DNA of 64,000 nucleotides from Cylindrotheca closterium (GCA_933822405.4 CAKOGP040001758.1:929134-993133); one strand, 5' to 3'; positions 42,119 through 51,702 are shown, numbered from the stretch's first letter. Made by a program: numbers and translations. Notes: generated from the letters alone by a model not told the origin.

Positions 42119-42760
42119 TCATAACGTCAATTCCATATCTCGATGGGGCACTCCACCCGCCGCCATGTATTCTTCTCCTGGAACCAATCCAAAGCCCATA
42201 CTTTCATAGAATTTTAGAGCGTGGGTCTGGGCCCCCAATTGCGCCTTGTTTCCTGTCCCCAGTATCCGTCTTAGTTCCTGAATAGAGTGTTCCATAATTT
42301 TCCGTCCAATGCCTTTTCGCCGATGGGAATTCAGCACGCAGACGCGGCCAATCTTCCCCGTCTTGGTATCCTCCGACACTACCAATCGTGCCGCCCCACA
42401 CGGTTGACCTTGATAGGTTGCCAAAATGTGCAAGGCAGTCTCATCGTACGAGTCCATTTCAATTTCAATTGGAACATTTTGTTCTTGAATAAAAACTTGA
42501 TTGCGCATGGCGTAGCATTTCTCAATGTCTGTTTCAGCTGCCGTCAAAGATCGGACTTGGATGTTCTCGTCGTTGGATGCTGCTGCAGCAGAACTCTCAT
42601 CTTGACCCGCTTTCGACGACTGCATCGGTAGCGGCAATGTGGATGGTGGAGTTGACGTTGACGTTAACTTTGAAGATAAAGGAACAAGATTTAGCGACCT
42701 GACGACAGGAACGAACAGTAGTGACAATATTAATACCGGTAGGAGGGTGAATCTGCACAT
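42119..42760 (-). CDS. GNAT-family N-acetyltransferase, secretory or plastid-targeted
   Basis: The protein has 213 residues and no intron. The N-terminus (MCRFTLLPVLILSLLFVPVV) is a signal peptide. The catalytic fold begins near residue 75 (EKCYAMRNQVFIQEQNVPIE) and has the acetyl-CoA pyrophosphate-binding motif RRKGIGRKIM, then LGAQTHALKFYESMGF. The N-terminal segment resembles the ElaA/YjcF subgroup. The substrate is unknown. It sits between two giant repeat proteins on the minus strand. Confidence 0.82.
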   Translation of the reverse strand: MCRFTLLPVLILSLLFVPVVRSLNLVPLSSKLTSTSTPPSTLPLPMQSSKAGQDESSAAAASNDENIQVRSLTAAETDIEKCYAMRNQVFIQEQNVPIEIEMDSYDETALHILATYQGQPCGAARLVVSEDTKTGKIGRVCVLNSHRRKGIGRKIMEHSIQELRRILGTGNKAQLGAQTHALKFYESMGFGLVPGEEYMAAGGVPHRDMELTL

Positions 42761-42989
42761 CTTTGGTTCTTCGGTTTTGGAGACGCAAAACGACGAAAAT
42801 GCAGTAAAAGCTGTTCTAGCTCCATTCTTTTAGCTCCTACTGGACTGTACGACGTTTTTTAGACGGGTCGTGTGGTCGTGCGAACATTATGTGCATCACT
42901 TACCCAAGCAAGATTGAAGATCTTCTCATGCATTCATCCATTCGTTCATCAACTAACTCAGAACTCAAGAGTAACTCCAGCAATACTGT

Positions 42990-45900
42990 ATGTCGCAACC
43001 TTTTCTAGCCATGGCGGGCAAAGACCAACCCAAGGAAATCAAAGAAATAATGAAGAATGCCAAGGGGGATCGAAGGTCAACTGGCGTTGTTAGAGCTTCG
43101 AATCGAACCGCCGAACGTAAACCTCGTCATCAACTACGCAAGAAGGGACAGATGGTAAATGGCGACAATTTTGATTTCAGTCAAGGTAGCAGCTCCTCGT
43201 TTGACGATGCCGAAGAAACATCATCACCCCTGCCCGGAGCGGTACGGGTCGTTCAAGGTGGGCAATTACTTCCATTGAATAAAGATGATGATGAGGATGA
43301 GGATGATAAATGGAACGAACGAAGTGGAAGCATCCATACTCTCCCAACTGCAGTACCGCAGACCGCCGATTTATCCAACGAAGAAGCCCTTCAAATCCGT
43401 ACGGAGGCGGAACGAGAAGCTGCCAAACAGTTTTTGGCCAATATTGCAACTGCAGAAGAGCAAACAGACGACGACAAGGAGGGTGAAGACAAGAAGTCAA
43501 ACAAGAACAGGTTGGGAATGTATGCTTTGGTATTTGTCGTAGTGGTCGTGGGGGTGGCCGTATTGAGTGTGACTTTAACATCCAAGAAAGATACAGAGGA
43601 CCAAAATATACGGATAACCCCACCTCCACCGGTAACGTTGGCACCGACCGTCTTTGTGAATACAACACTTTCTAGTGATTTTTGTGACGAGGCATTGGAA
43701 CTCGAGATGGATAGCTTTGTCATTGGAACTACAGCTGATGCTACTCTTGATGACAATGTTGCTGCCTGTGGAGAAATTAGACGCAACGGTATTGGGACTT
43801 GGTACTACATGGAAGGTGTTGGAAAACGAATCAGTCTATCGACTTGCAATGGAACTAGTTTTGATACGCAAATATCCGTCTTTTCGGGGTCCAGCTGCGA
43901 TGGAGGCTTAAAGTGTGTGGCTGGAAATGATCAACGGACCAATTGTGGCAGGGATGGAAGTCAACTCATCTTCAATTCGGAAGAGGGTGTCCGGTACTAT
44001 ATCATGGTTCACGGGATTCGGTCGTCGACGGGAGTCTTTACATTGACTGCCAAGGGAATGCACGACAACGAGTCGTGTGATACTGCCAACCGCATTGAAG
44101 ACTTTGGAAGTGACGAGCTAGACCAAGTGACCTATTATGGTTCGACAGTTTTCTCCAAGGTGATTCCACAGAACCTCCCCGAATGTGGTCCCACCAGTTC
44201 CCCTGGACCAGGATCCTGGTATGTTTTCACGGCGAAGGACACTCGTTTCATTCAGGTTCGAGTCGATGATTTTGATGCCAACTTGATTTCGGTGTACGAA
44301 GGTGCAAACTGTGAATCTTTGACTTGTGTGGACACCAGTGAAGGGATTTCCATGTTCACCACCACCAAGGATGCAGACTATTATGTGTTTGTCCACGGAA
44401 AAGCAGAACAAGTTGGAGGCTTTGCTCTGACTATCACAGATGGAGGCCTATTACGCCCGGATGACGACGCTGCGAATGGAGAACCGAACTATACATGTGA
44501 AACGGCGGAAGATCTCAGTGATGGCTTGTATATGGACTTGTTTGCACGGCGAACCGGCTCCACCGTAAATGGTGTCGTCGCGACTGTTCCAAGTTGCGGC
44601 AACCTCGTGTTGAGTGATTCGAACGGTGTTTGGTACTCCTTCACCGGGGCATACAGAAGATTCCTGGTGTCCACCTGCGACACCGAGAGTGGATTCGACA
44701 CTCGTCTATCTGTATTCACGGGTAGCTGTTCGCAACTACGATGTGTTGGTGGAGGAGATAATGGATGTGGCGATCACAGCTCGGTTTACTTTGGTGGTCA
44801 GTTTGGTGTGGAATATTTTGTGTTGGTTCATGGTACGGATAAAAAGGTGGGCGACTTCAACCTGACGGTCATTGAAGAAGCAATAGTCGAAGAATATGTT
44901 CCTATGCCTGGACCGGACGACCCAGATGCTCCAGGACCAACACCGCTTGATCCTTGTGACATGGCGGTCCACGTACCTCTGGACGGCGTGGCTCAGCTTG
45001 GGACGATACAGACAGCTCAAGTACAAGACGTGGGGTTGTGTACTGGCACGGATCTAGCTGCACCTTCTGTTTACTATTCCGTTCGAGGGACTGGAAATAC
45101 GATGGTAGCATCTACTTGCAATGCGCTGGTACAAGACTTTGCTGCTGCTGGTGTTCAAGTTTATGGCGGAGAATGCGGCAACTTCTCGTGTATTGACGAT
45201 ATCACTATTGTACCGTGTGGGGCACAAATGTCGGCCATCTGGAAGTCTGAATTCAACCGAACATACCATATTCAGGTATATGCGTCTGGCGGGGGTAGCT
45301 TTTCGCTTAATGTGGAGGACACGGACGACAACTATGTCTGCGAAAATGCCTCTCCTGATTTGGAGATTGGTTCAACTATTCTTGGATCAACACTGGCATC
45401 AAGTCTGCTATATGACAACGCCTATTCGAATGCTGCTCCCAAGATCGGTGCTTGGTATCAAATTACTACTGACGTTGATGCTGAGCTTGCGCTTTCTACC
45501 TGCTCCATCATCACGAGTTTTAACAGCAGAATTTCAATATTTGGCGACTGTGAAAGCAACTTGAGCCTTGTCTCTACTTCTAGTTCAACGTGCGGAGATG
45601 GCAGTGCTCTTTCGTGGACTACTACTGCGGGAAAGACATATTTTGTTCAAGTCGCAGGAAATGGAGCAAAAGAGAGCGGGAACTTCGCTTTAACACTTGG
45701 ACCTGCAAACAACTTTTGTGAATCAGCTCAAGATATTCAATTCAATGGAATGCTAGTTTCGGGGTCTACACGTAATGCAACAATCGACTCCGGGAAGCTG
45801 TCGTGTTTTGATTCCCAAGTCACAGTTGACGGGCCATCAGTATGGTACAAAGTAACTGGATCTGGCAGCTTGCTTCAAGCATCCACTTGCTCGGCAATCA

Positions 45901-46823
45901 CAAACTTCGATGCGACAGTATCAGTTTTTGAAGGACAATGTGGTGCATTGTCTTGCATTGCTGCAGATAGTGATGGCTGTGAGTCACAGAGTTCGGCTAA
46001 GTGGTTCGCAGAAGCGGGAATGGAATACCATGTTCTTGTGCATGGTTTCGAAAGTGGCGATTTCACTCTCGTTGTTGATGAAGTGGGGAATTCCGCATGC
46101 TCCAATTCACTCTCAGTGGAAACAGATGGTTCGGTCACTGTATTGAAACCGACTTTGAACTCTACCTATTTCGATCCCTGTACATCGAAGTATGTAGAAT
46201 CACAGCTGTCTTGGTTTGATGTCAAGGGGACTGGGAACCAAATCACTGTGGACGCATGCAATGGTGGATCCGGGAATCAGCTGGTATCAGTCTACGGGTC
46301 ATCATGCAGCTCACTGCAATGTGAGGATAGTACCCTCGCAGCGAGTTGCAGTGTGACATTCGATTCTGTGTTTTATCGGGAATATCAAGTGGTCGTATCT
46401 GAGAAGCAAGGAAATTCCGTTCAACTATCGGTGAACTCTACCAACTATGCCTGCATAGACGCGTTTGGTCCTCTTCGAATTGGCGAAAGTGTTCTCGGTT
46501 CAACAGAAGCCGCACCAGTGGTTGCTGCTCAAAGCTGTGGGAACCTGTCGTCCAGAGGTTCCGGTGTGTGGTATTACTTCATTGGCGATGGCAAAACAGT
46601 GACCGCCTTTACTTGTAGTGATCAAACCGACTTTGACACCCAGATCACAGTATTTTCTGGCAATGATTGTGGTAGTCCTAATCTGACTTGCATAGGCGCC
46701 AGAGATGACAACTGTGGTTTGCAAACTTGGATGTCAATTCCAACGGTAGTAGGTGTGAGGTACAATGTATTGATCTCCGGCAAGGGTGAAAGCCGCGGTA
46801 ATTTTGTACTCCGTTTGAATTAA
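42990..46823 (+). CDS. Giant single-pass membrane protein with eight PPC-like repeats
   Basis: The protein has 1277 residues and no intron. The cytoplasmic N-terminus of about 175 residues is charged, ends with the motif RTEAEREAAKQF and is followed by one helix (YALVFVVVVVGVAVLSVTL). A Pro-rich linker (RITPPPPVTLAP) leads to eight ectodomain units of about 120 residues. The unit consensus is C..A..(I/L)..G....GST, then G.WY...G.G....STC....FDT.(L/I)SVF.G.C..L.C(V/I), then a closing Y.V.V.G....G.F.L. The cysteines probably pair within each unit. The membrane-proximal motif and repeats match the five-unit gene at 38485. No catalytic motif is seen. A second Met (MAGKDQ) lies seven codons downstream. 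Confidence 0.82.
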   Translation: MSQPFLAMAGKDQPKEIKEIMKNAKGDRRSTGVVRASNRTAERKPRHQLRKKGQMVNGDNFDFSQGSSSSFDDAEETSSPLPGAVRVVQGGQLLPLNKDDDEDEDDKWNERSGSIHTLPTAVPQTADLSNEEALQIRTEAEREAAKQFLANIATAEEQTDDDKEGEDKKSNKNRLGMYALVFVVVVVGVAVLSVTLTSKKDTEDQNIRITPPPPVTLAPTVFVNTTLSSDFCDEALELEMDSFVIGTTADATLDDNVAACGEIRRNGIGTWYYMEGVGKRISLSTCNGTSFDTQISVFSGSSCDGGLKCVAGNDQRTNCGRDGSQLIFNSEEGVRYYIMVHGIRSSTGVFTLTAKGMHDNESCDTANRIEDFGSDELDQVTYYGSTVFSKVIPQNLPECGPTSSPGPGSWYVFTAKDTRFIQVRVDDFDANLISVYEGANCESLTCVDTSEGISMFTTTKDADYYVFVHGKAEQVGGFALTITDGGLLRPDDDAANGEPNYTCETAEDLSDGLYMDLFARRTGSTVNGVVATVPSCGNLVLSDSNGVWYSFTGAYRRFLVSTCDTESGFDTRLSVFTGSCSQLRCVGGGDNGCGDHSSVYFGGQFGVEYFVLVHGTDKKVGDFNLTVIEEAIVEEYVPMPGPDDPDAPGPTPLDPCDMAVHVPLDGVAQLGTIQTAQVQDVGLCTGTDLAAPSVYYSVRGTGNTMVASTCNALVQDFAAAGVQVYGGECGNFSCIDDITIVPCGAQMSAIWKSEFNRTYHIQVYASGGGSFSLNVEDTDDNYVCENASPDLEIGSTILGSTLASSLLYDNAYSNAAPKIGAWYQITTDVDAELALSTCSIITSFNSRISIFGDCESNLSLVSTSSSTCGDGSALSWTTTAGKTYFVQVAGNGAKESGNFALTLGPANNFCESAQDIQFNGMLVSGSTRNATIDSGKLSCFDSQVTVDGPSVWYKVTGSGSLLQASTCSAITNFDATVSVFEGQCGALSCIAADSDGCESQSSAKWFAEAGMEYHVLVHGFESGDFTLVVDEVGNSACSNSLSVETDGSVTVLKPTLNSTYFDPCTSKYVESQLSWFDVKGTGNQITVDACNGGSGNQLVSVYGSSCSSLQCEDSTLAASCSVTFDSVFYREYQVVVSEKQGNSVQLSVNSTNYACIDAFGPLRIGESVLGSTEAAPVVAAQSCGNLSSRGSGVWYYFIGDGKTVTAFTCSDQTDFDTQITVFSGNDCGSPNLTCIGARDDNCGLQTWMSIPTVVGVRYNVLISGKGESRGNFVLRLN

Positions 46824-47129
46824 ATAAAATCAATATTAGATATAAAAAATAGACAATTTGTATGTAGTATTAATGGTATACGTGTACAGGAAACTCAGGA
46901 CTCAGATCTCTGTTTGCGTTTGGTGGTAACTGTAGGTTTCGATATTGCAATCGACTGGTTCGATTGTTTAGGCCATTGATGGCACGCTGACGCACATCCA
47001 ATTTCAGGCCATTTTCGAACCGAGTTCATCAATGTTCCGATAATCTTTGCCACCACATCTCCTCTCCCATATATATGTTGCAACAACATATGATACATCA
47101 AGTGAAACAAGTTCCAGACACAACAGACA
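46824..47129. other. Intergenic, promoter of the cupin gene
   Basis: A short AT-rich terminator-side stretch (46823-46860) and the cupin leader are present. No gene or repeat is seen. Confidence 0.4.
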
Positions 47130-47864
47130 ATGAAGATCAATGCCAACTTCAAAGCCATGGCGGCAATGAACTTTGATGCCACGAAGTACATTTCATCTCC
47201 GTCTTACGGTGTCAATAGATTCATGTTGGACCGTATTGGTTCAGAAAAGGCCAGAGCTACAACGATCGTCGAGTACAAACCCGACTCCTCCTTTCCTGAG
47301 CATGAGCACGTGGGTGGTGAAGAGTTTCTAGTCCTGACTGGAACTTTCAAGGACAAGTTTGGTGAATTCCCAGCTGGTACCTACGTTCGGAATCCAATTG
47401 GTAGTAAGCACGCTCCGTGGGTCGATGACGATGGGTGCACAATTTTCGTCAAGCTTCTTCAAATGGCAGAAACAGGAGAGGGAACCAAATCGCTGCACGT
47501 GGAATGCTCCAAGGAAAAGAGTTCAAAGATTTCTGATGGCTCGTCTGCATTGGAAATGTATTATAACGAAGCGACTGGCGAGAGAGTGCAAATGTTCTGG
47601 TTGGAGCCCAAGGCAGAATTTTCGATTGATGAATACTGTTCGCTTGGAGAGGAGCTTTTTGTGTACGATGGATCACTTGAAGTTGGGGATGGTGAAGAAT
47701 ATAAAAAATGGGGTTGGTTGCGATTCCCTGCCGTCTCCGACGCTGACGAGAAGCGAAAAACTTTGAAGGCAGGTAGCCAAGGTGCACAAGTCTTCAGAAA
47801 AACAGGGCACCTCACCGAGAAAGCTCTTTCTATGGAAAAGATTCAAATAAAGGAAGAGGATTAA
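47130..47864 (+). CDS. Two-cupin protein (ChrR-like cupin)
   Basis: The protein has 244 residues and no intron. The first half has the ChrR-type cupin with metal ligands in FPEHEHVGGEEFLVLTG (His-x-His and Glu), PAGTYVRNPIGSKHAPW (His) and FVKLLQM. The second half is a degenerate copy (EYCSLGEELFVYDGSLEVGD, KWGWLRFP) with fewer ligands. In bacteria this fold binds zinc in anti-sigma factors and also forms small dioxygenases. Here no partner domain exists, so it is probably an enzyme or a metal sensor. Location is cytosolic by lack of a signal. Confidence 0.85.
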   Translation: MKINANFKAMAAMNFDATKYISSPSYGVNRFMLDRIGSEKARATTIVEYKPDSSFPEHEHVGGEEFLVLTGTFKDKFGEFPAGTYVRNPIGSKHAPWVDDDGCTIFVKLLQMAETGEGTKSLHVECSKEKSSKISDGSSALEMYYNEATGERVQMFWLEPKAEFSIDEYCSLGEELFVYDGSLEVGDGEEYKKWGWLRFPAVSDADEKRKTLKAGSQGAQVFRKTGHLTEKALSMEKIQIKEED

Positions 47865-47929
47865 ACAATAGTGTAGTACCTTCTGGCAATTTGACGATAC
47901 GTCTTCAATTCAAAATCCACCCAAATACA

Positions 47930-49183
47930 CTAGAGGTGAAAATCGCCGTGCTTCACATCCGCCAAAAATAGCCCATGCGCAGGTGCCATAGTTGGTGCTT
48001 TCCGTCTATCTTTTTGTTCCAAGAGCCCCTTGATGTCTCCAGGGTCGATTTTACCTGTGCCAACTTGAGCCAAACAGCCTACCATGTTCCGAACTTGCCG
48101 ATACAAGAATGAATTTCCTACAATCCGTATCGATACAAGCTGAGGAATGGGATAGTCGCTATCTAATCCATCTTGACCTGTCCACAGTCCTTGATCGCCG
48201 CCCAATATGTTCCAAGGCCCATAGGGCTGGGAGTGGACCTTGATCGACTTCATTGTCACAACTGGCGATTTTCGTATACATTTAGATGCGCGAAAGCTAG
48301 AGAAATCGTGCGTTCCTTCCATGGATAGGGCCGCTTCTTGCATTGCTTCATAGTTCATGGATCGAGAACGGATTCGCCAACTCCTATCCCATTCGAAAGG
48401 TACACTCCAGTTTCCGTCTTGACTCGGATAGCACAAAAGACGATACACGTAGGTTCGCTCTGTCGCACTAAATCTTGCATTCCAGTCCACAGTGGGTGGT
48501 TGTGAAGTATCCTGCTTGGAATATGGATTGTCCATGAAATCTGGAGCCTGCTTGACCGACAATATTTTGAGTTCGTCATTGGCAGAGTATCGAGCCCAAT
48601 AGGAATCAGAAAAGTACGTATAGTTCGCAGGAACTTTGCTTCGTTGTCGTTTTCTTTTTTGGAAGTGTTGATCACGGTCCCAAGAACTTACTTGCCGGCC
48701 GAGATGATAATTCAGTCCCCGTCGCAATCGTCGTTCCATTTCCTCTTGCGTTTTTATCGCACTCGAATTCGAATGTAGAATGTCCACATGAAAGGTATTC
48801 TTCAGAGCATGAACACCACGATCGGTACGTGAGCTCACTTGAATGTTTTCGTAATCTGCAGACGACCCCAAGAAATCCTCCAAGGCTTCTCGGATCCGGC
48901 CCTCCACTGAACGATAGCCTCTCAAGTCTGTACCATGCTGATTTATTTGGTCTTCTTGGTTTCCTTGATAAACAAAACCTAAGAACGATGAGCCATGATA
49001 CTGACAAGAAATGGCATAGCGGACAAACCCAGAACTTCGACGAAGTGACATGAGGACTTGTGATATCTGGAGAAAAATGGGTCTGTGTGGTTGATGTTGA
49101 TGGTGGTTGGTTGCAAGTTTGTGATAGAAGCAGTCGACCGAGTCAACTATAGAAGCTGCCTTACTTTTAATTAATCTGCGCAT
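47930..49183 (-). CDS. TruA-family tRNA pseudouridine synthase
   Basis: The protein has 417 residues from MRRLIKSKAAS; the frame reads further but starts with TTG. The catalytic motif SSRTDRGVHALKNTFHVD holds the essential Asp (near residue 121). Other family motifs are YAISCQYHGSSFLGF, then AMQEAALSMEGTHDFSSFR and FLYRQVRNMVG. The enzyme converts U38-40 of the tRNA anticodon arm to pseudouridine. An insertion of about 40 residues (WDRDQHFQKRKRQRSK) lies between the two halves. The N-terminus could be a mitochondrial or plastid presequence. Its stop lies 66 bp from the cupin gene's stop. Confidence 0.9.
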   Translation of the reverse strand: MRRLIKSKAASIVDSVDCFYHKLATNHHQHQPHRPIFLQISQVLMSLRRSSGFVRYAISCQYHGSSFLGFVYQGNQEDQINQHGTDLRGYRSVEGRIREALEDFLGSSADYENIQVSSRTDRGVHALKNTFHVDILHSNSSAIKTQEEMERRLRRGLNYHLGRQVSSWDRDQHFQKRKRQRSKVPANYTYFSDSYWARYSANDELKILSVKQAPDFMDNPYSKQDTSQPPTVDWNARFSATERTYVYRLLCYPSQDGNWSVPFEWDRSWRIRSRSMNYEAMQEAALSMEGTHDFSSFRASKCIRKSPVVTMKSIKVHSQPYGPWNILGGDQGLWTGQDGLDSDYPIPQLVSIRIVGNSFLYRQVRNMVGCLAQVGTGKIDPGDIKGLLEQKDRRKAPTMAPAHGLFLADVKHGDFHL

Positions 49184-49432
49184 ATTACAACAGAGTGACA
49201 ATCAATGTATGATGTTCCAAGCACTTCAACATTCAGGAACTTCTTATGGTAGGGCTAAGCACTACTGTAACTGCGGACTTTTATTTGTTAACTGAATGTA
49301 TCATCAACACCAGAGTCTGCCGTTCCCATATTCCATCTATTTTCAATTTGTTCCATTTGTTCCATTCCTTTAGCATGCCATCGATCTTAAGTAAACCATT
49401 GGTAGCTATTCCATTAGCTTTTTTATTATATA

Positions 49433-49922
49433 TTAAGAGCTTTCTGCTGCAGCGGTTTCGGCAACAGCATCTCGGCGAGCCTTTGCTTGATCCGAGTAAT
49501 AGCGGCAGCTCTTGAACGAGCTTCCAGAACCTCCTGCACGTCCCTTAAAGTAAGAGTTGGTACAAGTGAAGCTGTTGAAAGCATATGGGCGTCCCTCGTC
49601 TTGCAAATAGTAAGATTGGGTATAGGTATTTGGACGGTCGTATTCATCGACTAGCTTCTGCGAATTAATAGAAGCTCTGCGAACAAGAGTATCAAATGAA
49701 TGAATCGATGTTTTTTGAGGCGAGAAAGAGAACCAGGAAAATTGTAGGGAGCAGTAGAAACAAGCCAAATAGTTGGTGAGGAAACTTGTCGCTTCGTTGA
49801 ATGAATGAGGAACTTCCTATCCCAAGACAAGTGATAACTTACTCGGCAACACGTTCGGCCAATCGACCAATTCGAGACGCTTCAGACTCTTGCATGCCTC
49901 TGAAAAAATTTGTGATGGGCAT
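49433..49922 (-). CDS. Small spliced protein, unknown
   Basis: Exons 49922..49843 and 49676..49433 join over a 166 nt intron (GTAAGT...TCGCAG) with a split Glu codon and give 107 residues. The product starts MPITNFFRGMQESEASRIG and continues LAERVAEASINSQKLVDEYD. It has a Tyr/Ser/Asn-rich middle (TYTQSYYLQDEGRPYAFN) and ends with an Ala/Glu-rich helix. Three cysteines are present; no membrane helix or signal is clear. The joined phase and the stop in the alternative acceptor phase support the splice. I do not recognise the family. Confidence 0.55.
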
Positions 49923-50394
49923 TGTAGCGGTTTTGTTGTGTAGAAGATGAGTGCTGTATTAGCTGTTTGCTTTGAAATTGGTCGATCGAAAAGAGTCCGT
50001 TGTTGTTGAACAATTCTCAATGTCTATTGCCAACTAACAACAACAGCAGTCGCAGTGATGCGACAAACCGTACGCATTTTAAACTACCAAGCTCTACGTA
50101 GGGTCTGTTTGCACAACGGAATCAGGAATCTCACTTTCAACCTTTGTGGCGCCACCAAAACCGATTTCCACATCCACCAAAATCAAAATCTGCAACATTG
50201 ATCTCAAAGAAATACGAGGTTATTGAATCCGACAACTCTACAGCTTCAGAAGAAAGGAAAGGTTATACTGCAAACCAAACAGCAACAACAGAAAAAAAGA
50301 ATCAGCTGAAACCACATTGTCAGTTCCATTGCATTCAACCAGTCCGCTCATCCCGTAGATCGACAAATTCCAATTCACAGCAGCCACCACCACA
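49923..50394. other. Divergent promoter region
   Basis: This lies between the small spliced gene and MAK16. It contains CAACAGCAG-type and AACAACAG repeats (50036-50048, 50277-50292). No gene is seen. Confidence 0.45.
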
Positions 50395-51339
50395 ATGCAA
50401 AATGATGAGATGATATGGCAGGTGATCAATCACCAATTTTGTTCCTACAAGGCAATCATTGGCAAGGCAAAGTCTGATAAGACAACCTTCTGCTCACATC
50501 CCTACTCTGTCACTGGACTCTGTAATCGTACCAGTTGTCCATTGGCCAATTCCTTGTATGCCACCTTGCGAGAAGAAAATGGCAAAGTCTTTCTCTGCAT
50601 GAAGACGGTGGAGAGAGCACACTCACCGAAAAACTTGTGGGAAAAAGTCCTATTGAGCCGGAATTACTCGAAAGCACTAGCACAAATTGACGAACATTTG
50701 CAATTCTTCCCCAAAGTTCTTGTGCATAGAAACAAGCAACGACTGACCAAAATTCACCAATACCTGTTGCGCATGCGCAAACTGAAGCTGAAGGAGCTAT
50801 CAGGCCGCAAGGCCAAGATTGTGCAGGCACCAACCCGAAAGGTTGCTCAACGAGAAGCCCGACGAGAACAAAAGGCGTTGGTGGCTGCCAAGATTACCCA
50901 GAAGGTCGAACAAGAATTGGTCGACCGATTGGCCAAGGGAACCTATGGGGACTTGTACAATTTCCCTGAGACAGCATACAATAAGGCACTCGAACAAAGA
51001 GAGGGAGAAGAAGAGGAAGAAGAAGAAACTGAGAGCGAAAGCGAAGAAGAGGAAAGCATCACCGAGTACGTTGAAGATTTGGAATCCGAAGAAGAAGAAA
51101 TGGAAGAGGATATGGAGGATATGGAATACATGGGAGACGGTAAATGGGGCAAGAACATGGATGACTCTGACGATAGTGATGGAGACGACGATGATGACGA
51201 TGACGAATCCAATGATGAATCTCCACGAAAACGACGAAAGAAGAAGTCACCAAGGAAAGGATCACGGGTGGAGATTGAATACGAAGAAGAGAATGAGGAT
51301 GAAGAAGAGAGATTACAAGAAGCTGGCATGGCTTGGTAA
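50395..51339 (+). CDS. MAK16: MAK16 ribosome-biogenesis factor
   Basis: The protein has 314 residues and no intron. The N-terminus has the near-invariant Mak16 sequence: DEMIWQVINHQFCSYK, then FCSHPYSVTGLCNRTSCPLA, LCMKTVERAHSPKNLWEKV and LVHRNKQRLTKIHQYLLRM. The cysteines are the [Fe-S]/zinc-type ligands of the family. Mak16 is a nucleolar factor needed for 60S subunit assembly, working with Rpf1. The C-terminal 110 residues are strongly acidic, as in yeast. The stop codon lies inside the first copy of an 86 bp tandem repeat. Confidence 0.95.
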   Translation: MQNDEMIWQVINHQFCSYKAIIGKAKSDKTTFCSHPYSVTGLCNRTSCPLANSLYATLREENGKVFLCMKTVERAHSPKNLWEKVLLSRNYSKALAQIDEHLQFFPKVLVHRNKQRLTKIHQYLLRMRKLKLKELSGRKAKIVQAPTRKVAQREARREQKALVAAKITQKVEQELVDRLAKGTYGDLYNFPETAYNKALEQREGEEEEEEETESESEEEESITEYVEDLESEEEEMEEDMEDMEYMGDGKWGKNMDDSDDSDGDDDDDDDESNDESPRKRRKKKSPRKGSRVEIEYEEENEDEEERLQEAGMAW

Positions 51340-51486
51340 AAAAGAAACTCAAAAATTAGTAGCACATACCAATAGAGATGTAATTGTTCGTTTCATGGCT
51401 ACAAGAAGCTGGCATGGCTTGGTAAAAAAGAAACTCAAAAATTAGTAGCACATACCAATAGAGATGTAATTGTTCGTTTCATGGCT
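51315..51486 (+). repeat. 86 bp tandem duplication across the MAK16 stop codon
   Basis: Copy one is 51315-51400 and copy two is 51401-51486; the two are identical over all 86 bases and the match extends three bases further. Each copy holds the last codons and stop of MAK16 plus about 60 bases of 3' flank. Confidence 0.95.
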
Positions 51487-51541
51487 ACACTGTACCGGTA
51501 CTACTCTACAGCGCCGGAGCCCTGCTTCATTCGAGAAATGG

Positions 51542-51566
51542 ACGTCATTCGTGACGTATGTGACGT
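51542..51566. promoter_or_regulatory. Cluster of three CRE-type half-sites
   Basis: ACGTCA at 51542, TGACGT at 51552 and TGACGT at 51561 lie in 25 bp, about 138 bp before the ATG at 51704. Starts are 10 and 9 bp apart, close to one helical turn. Diatom bZIP CO2/cAMP-responsive elements use the same words. Confidence 0.5.
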
Positions 51567-51670
51567 AACGATTTAGCATCGATTGTTTGATTGATTCGTT
51601 CGATTCTTCAAAGATGCTTCTCTCGTCTCATTCATTTCCAACCTCAAGATCATTAGTAGTAGTGTATTAT

Positions 51671-51702
51671 CCATCCATCCATCCATCCATCCATCCATCC
51701 AT
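51671..51702 (+). repeat. (CCAT)8 microsatellite at the start codon
   Basis: Eight perfect CCAT units end two bases before the ATG at 51704. The frame upstream is open, so the repeat could be translated (HPSI units) if an earlier ATG were used. Confidence 0.9.
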
